Assembly: GCA_905221605.1 (NCBI GenBank)
Contig: CAJNDS010002827.1
Coordinates: 87,235 to 151,234, forward strand
Origin: Symbiodinium natans
Lineage: Eukaryota; Sar; Dinophyceae; Suessiales; Symbiodiniaceae
Direction: 5' to 3'
DNA: 64,000 nt
The translations under genes were made by a program, and so were the position numbers. Positions 33,357 through 42,404 of the stretch are shown here, piece by piece (the first letter of the stretch is position 1; each line of letters begins with the position of its first letter). The notes beneath the pieces were generated by a model. It had not been told where the DNA came from. It ran no database searches and saw only the letters and a list, made by a program, of their open reading frames with translations.

Positions 33357-36076
33357 TCTACCTCCTCAGAGCCTGGAACGCGATAGAACAAGACGGTCCT
33401 GGTATCACAAACTCGGGGCAAGGCACGTCGCACACGAGTATCCGGATGAACTTGCTCGTCCACTAACAACTCCTCAGTCTGAGAATTGAACACTACCCTG
33501 CGTGCGATGAGATGCCATGGAGGACCATTACGCCCGGGGCCCAAGGTGTGAGTCATCTGCCTATCATGTCGGACCCACGAGCGCAGCAACGTTTCAGGGG
33601 AGTTGGATGGGGCACTTGGTCCGACCGGGTTTGCAAGGTACACAGGGATCGCTTCCACGTGAGGGGAGATCTCGGGGCTCTCGAGGGGGAGCATATTGTC
33701 TGCAAACTCAGCAATGGGCAAGGCATAGTGACCCCCAAAGGTCTGGCTAAGTCCGTACTTCTGGATTTTGAGCTTGCGAGAGGACACAGTGTGGTTCTCC
33801 GTGTCTATGATGATGCCCAGCTGAGTGCATGCCGGCTTAGACAACAAGGGAGGGCAATCACCTGGAACCACGCTCAAACGAAGGAGAACCCTGACTCCCA
33901 GAAGTGTGGCCTCGAAAGCAAACGAGAACTCACTCCAGACCTCATGACCATCGCCAAAACGAAAACTCTCTCTCTCCTTGGTTGCCTTCATCCACCTTCC
34001 TAGGGCCTTCAAACGCTGGATGTGCTGGTTGACCCACTTAGTGCCCGCCACCGACTTCATGCAGCCAATGTCAAGGATGAGGCTACTGTGCAATTCCCGC
34101 AACGTCCAAAAGGCTTCATGATCTAGCAAGGAGTTCTGATAGACCTGGGCCACCATCAAACAACCGCTCGTGATCAAACCTCTCTCGGCAACCCCTGACT
34201 CCATGTATCCAGCGATGGACTGCAGGAGATCCCATTGGTCCGGCCCGGAGCTTGTGCCAGCCGAGGTGACATGTACAGCGTGGGGATTGCGTCCATGCTG
34301 GCATTCCTGACTCCAATGCCCAAGCTTTCCGCACAAGAAGCACGGTTCCTTCTTCTGCTGCTCCTTCACCCAGGCCTTGGTCTTCTCGGAGTTGGTGCCC
34401 TTCTGGAAGAACTGCCTCATCTGCTTCAGCTCATTTACCTTCTTCTTGGCCTTATACTCCTGGGCATAGACCTCGGCAGGCAGGTTGTCGGAGTGCTCCG
34501 GTGGGCTTCCAGCCGAAGTTGAGAGCGTTCCCTCGGCGCCATCCGAGTCGCCCCGCGCCTCAGATCCCGATCCCTCCTGCTCCGAGGTGGTGGAACCCTC
34601 TCCTTCACTGTCATCTTCAAGGATGGCATGGAAGACTTGCTTCCACTTCTTTCCAAACCGGCGGCGGAACTTCCCATCATGCCCTTGTCGTTGCCCATGA
34701 TGGTCCCGAGGTCGAACTCCTGGGCGGTCTCCACGGCCCGCACGATCAACCCGTCCATGGTCGCCTCTGCCCTTTTGAACCAAGAACTGATCTTCATCAG
34801 GAAGGTTAGGTTCCCCTTGGCCAATCGGGCATCCCGGCTGTCCTTCAAGTTGATCTGCGAGTTCCAACAAGGCATTCACCACCCGATTCTCGTCCTTCAA
34901 ACCGCCCGCCGCCGTCTTCACCAGGGCCTCATCCTTGCGCGTGAGCTTCGCCGCATCCAACAAGTGGCCCAGGTAGAAGTGCGACCCGACCTTGTAGTTC
35001 TGGCACGAGTCATTCTCATGGCGGTAGATCGATGCCCTGTTGATAAAACTCTCCAAGGACTCCCCCGGGCTCCGGCTGAGCTTCATGAACTTCTGGCGCT
35101 TGCGATCCACCTCCTTGTGCTCCAACAGACGGATGATCGGCGATTTCTCCATCTCAGATCGGATCAGCTCGACCCCGCCCTCCTTGGCCACCTCCTCGAC
35201 AGTAAGGTGCGCCACGATCTTCGCCGCCCGCTCCTTCAGCTGTTGCATCAAGCGAGACCCTCGAACCGCCGCCGGAAGGTGGGCCCCTTCTGAAGCCAAC
35301 CAGAACTCCACAGTCCTCCAGTAGTCCTTCCAGCTCTCGCCTGGTCTCGCCTTGAACTCGGGGGGGAAGCTGTTGTGAAGTCTCGCAAACTGGCTCGAAG
35401 CTTGCCCTTCACGGCCGGGACCTTTGCTCTTCTCGGCACCATCGGTTAAGGGGACAACAAGGTTCTCCGCTGTGACTTGCCCTTGACACTCACCGTGTGG
35501 CCTGCGAAGGAGATCTGTGGCACCGGCTTCTGGCGGAGGAGGTAGAGCACTGGCAAAATCGGCCTGTAGGGACCGAGGAACTGGCCGCCGCTGCCCCACC
35601 GCTGCCGCCCCATCAGCCGCCGCCGTCTCCACCTTAGGCACTGGGGAGTTCTCCCTTCTCGACAGGAGCCTTGCGTCGCCCTCCGGCGACGAGGATGAGC
35701 TGGCGAAGTCATCCTCCCAAGTCCGGGTTCGTCCGCGCCAGCCTGGCCGAGCTGAGTCCAAGTAGTGGCCCCAAGGATCCGACGACCACCCCGAAGGTGT
35801 CCATGAGCTCCAATCAGCCCATTCCCAATGCCCCATTTCATCCTCCCAGCCACCATGGCTGGAAGCATCATCTGTCGAAGACCAGTTCGAATGGGAGCGC
35901 CGCGGGGGCGCTGGGGGATTCAGAGGCCCTTCTCTCCCCAGTGACCCTTCCACTGAAGGAGTCCAAGGCCTCGGACACCTTTCTCCTGGTCGCAGCACGG
36001 TCGGCTGTGACCCATCGTCGGAATCATCTTCCACTCTCTCGAACTCAAGGCTCGCAGCTACGCGTGGCTCGTCCAT
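33341..36076 (-). CDS. gag-protease of the minus-strand copia element
   Basis: A 911-codon frame beginning 164 bp inside the 5' LTR. The N-terminal third is Ser/Trp/Gly-rich. A helical capsid-like region follows, with EFKARPGESWKDYWRTVEFW and RSPGESLESFINRASIYRHE. A canonical CX2CX4HX4C nucleocapsid zinc knuckle (CFLCGKLGHWSQEC) begins near residue 579. The aspartic-protease region starts LILDIGCMKSVAG, with Asp669. The usual D-S/T-G triad reads D-I-G here, which may impair catalysis. Gag would package the RNA into a virus-like particle in the cytoplasm, and protease would cut the polyprotein. Confidence 0.93.
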   Translation of the reverse strand: MDEPRVAASLEFERVEDDSDDGSQPTVLRPGERCPRPWTPSVEGSLGREGPLNPPAPPRRSHSNWSSTDDASSHGGWEDEMGHWEWADWSSWTPSGWSSDPWGHYLDSARPGWRGRTRTWEDDFASSSSSPEGDARLLSRRENSPVPKVETAAADGAAAVGQRRPVPRSLQADFASALPPPPEAGATDLLRRPHGECQGQVTAENLVVPLTDGAEKSKGPGREGQASSQFARLHNSFPPEFKARPGESWKDYWRTVEFWLASEGAHLPAAVRGSRLMQQLKERAAKIVAHLTVEEVAKEGGVELIRSEMEKSPIIRLLEHKEVDRKRQKFMKLSRSPGESLESFINRASIYRHENDSCQNYKVGSHFYLGHLLDAAKLTRKDEALVKTAAGGLKDENRVVNALLELADQLEGQPGCPIGQGEPNLPDEDQFLVQKGRGDHGRVDRAGRGDRPGVRPRDHHGQRQGHDGKFRRRFGKKWKQVFHAILEDDSEGEGSTTSEQEGSGSEARGDSDGAEGTLSTSAGSPPEHSDNLPAEVYAQEYKAKKKVNELKQMRQFFQKGTNSEKTKAWVKEQQKKEPCFLCGKLGHWSQECQHGRNPHAVHVTSAGTSSGPDQWDLLQSIAGYMESGVAERGLITSGCLMVAQVYQNSLLDHEAFWTLRELHSSLILDIGCMKSVAGTKWVNQHIQRLKALGRWMKATKERESFRFGDGHEVWSEFSFAFEATLLGVRVLLRLSVVPGDCPPLLSKPACTQLGIIIDTENHTVSSRKLKIQKYGLSQTFGGHYALPIAEFADNMLPLESPEISPHVEAIPVYLANPVGPSAPSNSPETLLRSWVRHDRQMTHTLGPGRNGPPWHLIARRVVFNSQTEELLVDEQVHPDTRVRRALPRVCDTRTVLFYRVPGSEEVECAIR

Positions 36077-36221
36077 GGCTCAAGGAGGCCAGGCCCCAAA
36101 GGAACTTAACCCTTTACTCAAAACCCACACCCCTAATCCTGGAACCCTCGACCGAGATCCACCAACTAGGCTCAAACCCAAAGCTACCACCGCTCCAAAC
36201 CCTAACCGGGAGCCCCGCCCT

Positions 36222-36240
36222 GTTCGGGGCTCCGCTACCA
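36222..36240 (-). promoter_or_regulatory. primer-binding site, initiator tRNA-Met 3' end type
   Basis: On the element strand, TGGTAGCGGAGCCCCGAAC starts immediately after the 5' LTR. It would pair with a tRNA ending GCTCCGCTACCA. The deduced U72, which would pair with A1, is the acceptor-end hallmark of eukaryotic initiator tRNA-Met, the usual primer of copia elements. The tRNA itself is not in the window. Confidence 0.8.
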
Positions 36241-36373
36241 CAAGAAAGACCAATCGCCCTGAACAAACTCACCGGGCCTGTTTCCATCCACGCACTGCTG
36301 CGAGCCAGCATCCTTGCCGGGTCGAATAGCTGCATGCCTCCACACACGCTGGGTTCATGTGCCGTTTTCGACA
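36241..36373 (-). repeat. 5' LTR of the minus-strand retroelement
   Basis: Identical over 133 bp to 27441-27573. It must hold the element's promoter and polyadenylation signals, but I see no TATA-type motif. Followed at 36374-36379 by the right GTAATA duplication. Confidence 0.97.
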
Positions 36374-36500
36374 GTAATAGTTTCTTTCTTATTTGTTCTT
36401 TCGTTCTTTCTTTCCTTCGTTCTTTCTTCTTTCTGTCTTTCCTTCTTTCTTCTGTCGTTCTTTCTTTCTCTTTTCTTCCTTCTGCTTGTCTTTACGTCCA
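36374..36500. repeat. polypyrimidine tract, right part
   Basis: TTTCTTTC-type sequence continuing the tract interrupted at 27440. It starts with the right GTAATA target duplication (36374-36379). Confidence 0.95.
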
Positions 36501-37445
36501 TCCTTCCTCCTAGAGCTTGCTGTAGGAAATGGAAAATCTCTATTCGAATTTGCTAGAAACCCTATATTTCCTGCACAACTAAGCCAAATACAAAAAAGAA
36601 CAGTGTCAAAACGCAAAAGAAATAGAATCATGTTAGCAGGAAACCTTGCTACCAACAAAAGTCAAAACGCAAAAACATGTCAAAATAAATACGTGGCCTT
36701 TGTCAGCGGCGACCTTTGTCAGCGGCAAGAGAACTCTCCAGACAAATCCACGTAACAGTAAGCGTCCGGCACTTTCAGGAAGTAAGTCGCTCAAACGTTG
36801 GCGGTGTTCAGCGTCGTCCCTGAGCCGGTGTGCTCTCTTCGGAGGAGCCATGTCCCGAAACTTATCTCACGTCCGAGGCTGCAGCCCTAGGCGCCAGAGC
36901 TGATAGGGATTGGACACATAACTTCCATCTGGGGTAAAGTGCCCGGACATGGGATTGGAAGAGCCACCACCTCAACATATGCCGCGTGTGGATTGAAATT
37001 GCAGAAATGCGACTAGGGTTCGGACCCATCGACCCCATGCCTCCTCCCGCGTATGGGATGTTTTTCACGAGCTGTATGTAATTTATTCCTGCTCCAACGC
37101 TGTACCTGCAGATACAGGTTGCAAATCAGCGAGACTGGAAAGTCGGAAGCACAGGAGCAGAGCAGCATGCATGAGAGAAGCTGCGCACTTCAGTGGCTTT
37201 TCATGACAATGCGCTGCCAGATCACGAAAAGCCGCGCGAGCCTCCAATCCAAGCTTCTTGAAAGTTTCTCGCTCAAGAAAAAGAGTCCCGCCTTGCGACT
37301 TAGTCCTTCTTTGTGACCTTGCGACTGGAAGCCGAAGCCCACGCTTTGGTCCTTGATCTCTCGAGCTGTGGTTCCCCGAACAGCTCAAGCTGGCTTGACC
37401 AGCCCTGAAAGCAAAGCCTTGAAGATAAATCCAAGAGGTGGGCCA

Positions 37446-37672
37446 AGCGGAGAGGGGGACCAAGGGAGAGGAGGGGGAGAGGAGGGGGAGAGGAGGGGCA
37501 GAGACAAAGGAAAAGGGGGAGAGGGGAGAGGAGGGGGAGAGGAGGCGGAGAGGAGGCGGAGAGGAGGGGGAGAGGAGGGGGAGAGGAGGGGGAGAGGAAG
37601 GGGAGAGGAGGGGGAGAAGGAGAGAGAGGGGGAGGAGAGAGAGGGGGGGAGAGGGGGAGGGGAAGGGGAGGA
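37446..37672. repeat. purine-rich minisatellite, unit about GAGAGGAGGGGG
   Basis: About 227 bp almost free of pyrimidines on the plus strand, built from GAGAGGAGGGGG-type 12-mers with variants. Such mirror-like homopurine tracts can form triplex DNA. Confidence 0.95.
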
Positions 37673-38307
37673 ACAACTCCGACAATTCTCACCACGTAAA
37701 GGAGGCGAAAGCATTATCAAAACAACAACCAAGAAGTGGCAGCGTGCGCACAGCCACCCCAACCACAAGATCACTATTGCGACATCCCTGCTAACAGCGC
37801 AAACGGGGGGTGGCAATACAAGTCCAAGGGTTCTTTAATGTATGAGGAGGGGGGGGCGGGGGGGAAGGCCACGCTGCTGCAGGGCTTCAGGAGTTAGGGT
37901 GGATGCGTGGGTTCGCTGCTCTTTTTCGGGACATGTCAACCCATATGTTGGAGTCTAAACTCTTCATTCTGGATCCTGACCACTAGGTAAGCGTCCGGTT
38001 TCATAACATATCCGCCGAGGCCGCGGGCCGACGGTGTCCTAGGTTGTGAAAACAGTGAAAACAGGCACCCCTTCTCCAAGTCCTCCCCAAGCTCAAAGCC
38101 AAAGGTCGGCTCCCTTTTGTTGCCTGGAATGGGTTCCCCCCGTAGGCGACCGGGATCTGAAAGCGGACGGTTTGCCGGGACCGGGGGGCAGTTTGAACCC
38201 GTTCAACACTCGATGTCCAACTTCTGTGAGCCATCTTGGCGATGTGCCACGTTTACCGGGGCTCTTCCAGACATTTATTAGCTGGCCTCAGAGAAAAAAG
38301 ACCCGGG

Positions 38308-38343
38308 AGGGGGGGGGGGGGGGAGGGGGGATGGGGGGGGGGG

Positions 38344-38381
<38 letters not shown>

Positions 38382-38382
38382 T
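38308..38382. repeat. poly-G tract
   Basis: G-runs broken only by GA, AT or TT, including an uninterrupted run of more than 30 G near 38347-38380. Strong G-quadruplex potential, and prone to assembly length error. Confidence 0.95.
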
Positions 38383-38849
38383 GGGGCCATTGGCCATGGG
38401 ACCTGAGAGCTGTCCCTGCTCTTGAGAAGCCTTGGCCTTGGTGGAAGGACGCCTTTGCAAGTCTCTGGCGCTGCCCCTCTGGCGCTGCCCCCCCACCCCT
38501 GCCTCAAAAAAAAACTCAACGCATCAACTCCCTGCAGACCTGTTGAAACCCAGTTTGGGTGTGGCGAATCCTCTCCACTTTTGCATGATCACCCTCGACC
38601 GCCTCAACCCTTCTGTTCTTGCTCCCATGAAAAAGAAGATGCTCCGAATTCTTTCATTGCATGAGGAAGTCTAGTGGTTTCGACGCCAGAAAAAAGGAGT
38701 GGTGCACACTGCCATCCACGATCACTCTCTGAGAGGGCACTCCCAAGGCGAACCAGTGCTGAAGGTGCTTGCATGTGCTGGCACTCTTACGAGCAATGCA
38801 CAAGCATCTGAGGATGCCGCGTTTTGCACTATTTGCGCTGCCTACAAGA

Positions 38850-40722
38850 TCTCAGAAACTCAGAAACTCAGAAACTCAGAAGTCGAAGCCTTGCTGAGCC
38901 ACAGAATCGCCTGTGCTTCGGTTACATTCAAGCGGCGCCCGCCAGCTTCACAGAAGAAAGCATTGGAAGCCTCCGAATTGGCAAGCAGAGCATCACATAG
39001 GCGTGCGAGCCATGTGCTGTAGCTTGTTCTCCATCGCTGGATCTCCGGCCATGTAGTGTGGCAAGTCCATGGCATCATGCCAGCTAGCCACCGCCTCAGG
39101 AAGACTACGGTACACTCTCATGGGTTCAAAGACGGCAGCTCACATGTTCACAAGTTCACACTATGGTCACACTTACGACCACGAGTGTGTCCAGCCTTAC
39201 ATGTTACAGTGAACCAGTTTTCCAAAAAAAAAAACACAAAACATCACATGGTCATGCTGCCATGCTCGCTGCAGGTTGTCCTCAGGACCTGGCGACTACT
39301 GTCTTACCTGCTGCCTCTTGTGGGCAAACCACCTCTGCAATCAGGCTTAGGCAAGCCCAGAACTCTGGCTGCTTGGTGCAGGTCCTCTTCCCTCCCTGGG
39401 CCTCTTTCTCGAAAACGCACGGCAAGTGGCCCCCGTAGTAGCGGTGCACCTTGACCTTAGGAGATGAGCTTCCCATCTCCTTGCCAGGATGCTTTCAAAC
39501 TGCTCACACTCCGTGGGCCCAGCCCGCGGATCCTTGCTGCATTTCACCTGCCACTGCGGTCTTGAATGATCATGCGGGAGGCCTCCAAGCTAGGTAGCCT
39601 CGATGTCTTCGCTCGTGAAATTCTGTCCAACGCCCGCACATTGGTCTGCAGTGACCTGCATGGAGGGTAGCACTCCCACTCAAACCATGAGTCAGCTATG
39701 TGATGTCTCGCCTCATGAAGTGCGATCGTAAAGCTGTAGTAGCTTCCGGCGACCTTGGCTAACTCAGGCTCTGTGGACACTGAACCAAGGCCAAACACTC
39801 TTACCTTGGTCTCCAGCCGCACCGTGGGTTGCCCAAGCAAACGTGTAGGACAGCCCCACAACAAATCTGTCACCCTGTCGGCACATGTGGCTAAACATGG
39901 CCTCGCATGCGTGAGCCAACTTGTGGCACGATGTTCTTGCAGGCATTTGAAGGCACATGGCCTCGAAGGGTTGAACCCAAAACGCGCCGTACTCGACAGG
40001 CATGATGTCTAGCTCGATCTGGCACGAGCCAACCTCACATGTCCCTACCAGATTGCTTGGAAACGACTTCAGAACTGTGTTCAGCCTTCCTGGGGCATAC
40101 GAGAAGCACTTCTCAGGAACACAGCCACAGCGAACAACATGCGATGGTTCGTTGGCGGTTGCGATGCCATAGATAAATGAAGATCAAGCGCTGCTTGTTC
40201 CCAGAGGCCACGTGTGACCCGGGAGGCATGCTGATCATGCCGTGTCCCATACTGCAGCGAGCCCCTGGCCATTTTGGAAGGGTTAGCTGCATCCATCAAC
40301 ATAACCTGCAGGCAAGCAAAACAACTAAGGATCAAGGAACGTGTTGAAGTTGCTAGGGCATCCAACAGCACGCGTCTGAAGCTCTCATCTGCAGGAGTGC
40401 AAACCCTCATGAAATAGAACTTGTTTGTACAGAGCCAGCACTTTTGAAAAATCATTGCTGCAGAAATCCAGAGGCTCGGCCAAGACATGACACCCCGAAA
40501 ATGTGAAAAATGCGCAGTACTAAAACGGAACTGCAGGTATACTTTTGGGGCTTGGGCTTGGGATGTTAAAACCTGAGAAGAATTAACTCCACGCCAAATC
40601 GAATCAATTCGGAAGGAAGCCAAGGCCTTCTCGTTTGATTTGAGAATTCCAGCCTCTGGATTCTTACTTCTCAAAAGGGCGTTGATCTTCCAAATACCGG
40701 ATTGCTGAACCTGGTGATTCAC
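38850..40722 (-). CDS. minus-strand multi-exon gene, unrecognised protein
   Basis: This is the best-supported unnamed gene. Blocks in transcription order: FMRVCTPADESFRRVLLDAL (about 40355-40420); MLMDAANPSKMARGSLQYGT and WEQAALDLHLSMASQPPTNH (about 40140-40310). Then KCFSYAPGRLNTVLKSFPSN, GSCQIELDIMPVEYGAFWVQ and CRQGDRFVVGLSYTFAWATH (about 39825-40110). ELAKVAGSYYSFTIALHEAR with DSWFEWECYPPC follows (about 39655-39770), then ALDRISRAKTSRLPSLEASR (about 39565-39640). KVKVHRYYGGHLPCVFEKEA with KQPEFWACLSLIAEVVCPQE lies at about 39300-39460, and RWRTSYSTWLARLCDALLAN with SEASNAFFCEAGGRRLNVTE at about 38890-39050. No domain or membrane span is recognised, so I give no function. Confidence 0.65.
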
Positions 40723-42032
40723 CTTACCCGCTCCTCTTGCGGGTCCGAGGAGCTCTGCTCTGAGTAACTCGCCATTCAGGTTAGGTGGTTAGGTGTGGAG
40801 TTGCTTCGCCCTCTGAACTCTTACTCAGCTCACATTTTCCGTCGAACTGAAAGTTCCCACCGGGGGTGCTACCAGTAGTGCCAATTAGTGCCAGTATATC
40901 ACATTGATCCACTGCGGCATCTGACAAGACATTCCCTATGCAGGGCACACAGGTGCAAAAGTTTCAACAAAAAGAGAGGTGAGTTCCATATAATCAGTTC
41001 TTGAGACTGGCACACAGTGATGTCTCTGCTTTTGTCGCATCATGTGTCACCATTTTTCACCAGCATCTGTCTCTGTGTGTGTGCATGTGCGTATGTGTCA
41101 CATTGTGTCACTCTGCAGTCTGAGCTCCGGCGCTTGCGTCGGCAGGGTCTGCATGGCCTCCCTGGGCAAAGAGAGTCAAAACGACACGTCTCCATGAGTC
41201 CCTAGACCGTTGGCCGTAGGCGCCATGTGGGGCTGAGTGTAGCGGAAACCGGGAAGGAGAGAAACGAAGGGGTGGGCAATCTAACGCAAATCACAGAACA
41301 CGTAACGGAAACCATGACCTTGAACCCTACAAACCCCAAACTCCCAAGACAAAATGGAAATTGTCTTGTATGTGAATCATTTAGAATCTGCATTTTCGAT
41401 GGGCTTCCATCCGAGCCCACAAGCTGACACGTACAGTTCGCCCCGGCGGCCGAGGGGCGTCTGGAACAAGCAGACCAGGATCTCGTCTCCTTCCCCTTCT
41501 CATCCCCCCCATCACTTTCGGGACCCTTTGCTGGGACCCAGACCCCATGAATCCACTGGGACCCTCCTGAACAGTTGGGTAAACTTGAACTCCTAAGCTG
41601 CAGAAGAAAACTCAAGTGCCCAGGGTTATGGTGCGCCACCCTGAGAAACCCGTTTGGGGGAACCCACTTCGGACCACCTTCACACCTTCCGAAGCCCCCT
41701 GACAGCGACTTTGGCTTCCATGATGCGCACGCTACGGGCCCGGTGCGCGCGCAAGCGCTTACAACTACTTGAACCTCTGTACTTGCCAACATCATTCTGA
41801 ACTTGCAAGAACTTTCTTTTTGGGCTAAACAGGCTGGCCGCACAAAGCCTCGTCTCCAGATTTGGCTCCAAAAAAACGAGCTTAAAGAAATTGATCCGAA
41901 ATGCACGCCCCACAGGGGCCCCGGGACCCCAAAACACAAAAGCCCTGGCAGGCTAAGGGCCCGCCAAAAGGCCCTTGGAGGTTTCGAGGCCCAAAAGCTG
42001 CCCGAGAAGGTGAGGGAGGCTCTAAAGACAGG
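40723..42032. other. stretch with one dispersed-repeat copy
   Basis: Contains a copy of the dispersed C-run repeat (about 41440-41775). The 245-codon minus-strand frame at 41202-41939 runs across that repeat and is not taken as a gene. Nothing else is recognised. Confidence 0.5.
41440..41775 (+). repeat. dispersed C-run repeat, copy 3
   Basis: Left end CGGCGGCCGAGGGGCGTCTG then GAACAAGCAGACCAGGATCT. Inside are CCCCCCATCACTTTCGGGACCC and GGGACCCAGACCCC words. Right end GCGCGCGCAAGCGCTTACAA. Same orientation as the other copies. Confidence 0.8.
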
Positions 42033-42404
42033 TCACCCCCCCCTGCCCAAAACTTGAAAATGTGAACTGAAGTTCCAGAACCGAAATTGTGCGGTCAATA
42101 CACTTCCGGCAACATAAAGCACACCTAGGAGCTGTTTTGTACAGTTCGGGCTCAAAAATCTGGGATGCTTGCTGTCGTTCGCTTTCCAAGTCCTCAATGC
42201 TTTTGATGGGTTGCTCCTGGCAGAAGATAAGGACCATTTAGCAGCGAATGTATCGCTGCCAGCACAACTTGCCTCTTGAACGTTGGTTTGCAAAACCACG
42301 CCCTTGGCGATGGCTTTCCCATTCGCACGGATCTCTACCTTGTTCTGCAGCCTGCCCAGAAGCTGCTGGTTTCGTACTTTGAGAAACTTTGACGTCATCG
42401 TCAC
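42033..42404 (-). CDS. candidate exon, minus strand, unrecognised
   Basis: Reads KFLKVRNQQLLGRLQNKVEI, RANGKAIAKGVVLQTNVQEA, then KWSLSSARSNPSKALRTWKA and KQLLGVLYVAGSVLTAQFRF. The alternation of basic amphipathic and hydrophobic stretches is protein-like. A neighbouring upstream block near 42690-42880 (around NRKTLELCLCHNGRQLCREH) may be another exon of the same gene. Family unknown. Confidence 0.45.
   Translation of the reverse strand: MTMTSKFLKVRNQQLLGRLQNKVEIRANGKAIAKGVVLQTNVQEASCAGSDTFAAKWSLSSARSNPSKALRTWKANDSKHPRFLSPNCTKQLLGVLYVAGSVLTAQFRFWNFSSHFQVLGRGG

Larger units (their letters stand above)
27441..36373 (-). mobile_element. complete Ty1/copia LTR retrotransposon, recent insertion
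   Basis: An 8,933-bp element bounded by identical 133-bp LTRs and a GTAATA target duplication. Order on the minus strand: 5' LTR, primer-binding site, gag-protease frame, a further frame, integrase, reverse transcriptase, RNase H, polypurine tract, 3' LTR. Integrase before reverse transcriptase marks the Ty1/copia superfamily. Identical LTRs mean insertion too recent for visible divergence, yet the coding frame is interrupted between protease and pol (two TGA codons, plus a needed -1 shift). This copy may therefore have been mobilised in trans, or may rely on unusual recoding. Confidence 0.97.
36501..38849. other. non-coding stretch with long homopurine and poly-G tracts
   Basis: No gene is recognised. 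It contains the purine minisatellite at 37446-37672 and the poly-G tract at 38308-38382. The large open frames over both (Pro/Ser/Leu or Gly/Arg-rich) are compositional. Confidence 0.6.

Noticed and set aside
28058-36076. Numerous 60-280-codon plus-strand frames inside the minus-strand retroelement
   Set aside because: Shadows of gag-pol on the opposite strand; the minus-strand frames carry all catalytic motifs.
37083-37838. Pro/Ser/Leu and Gly/Glu/Arg-rich frames over the purine minisatellite
   Set aside because: Open only because the repeat lacks stop codons in several frames.
41202-41939. 245-codon minus-strand frame
   Set aside because: It spans the dispersed repeat copy at 41440-41775, and its VVVSACART segment is the same repeat-derived reading as VIVNACAR at 19.1 kb and 46.4 kb.
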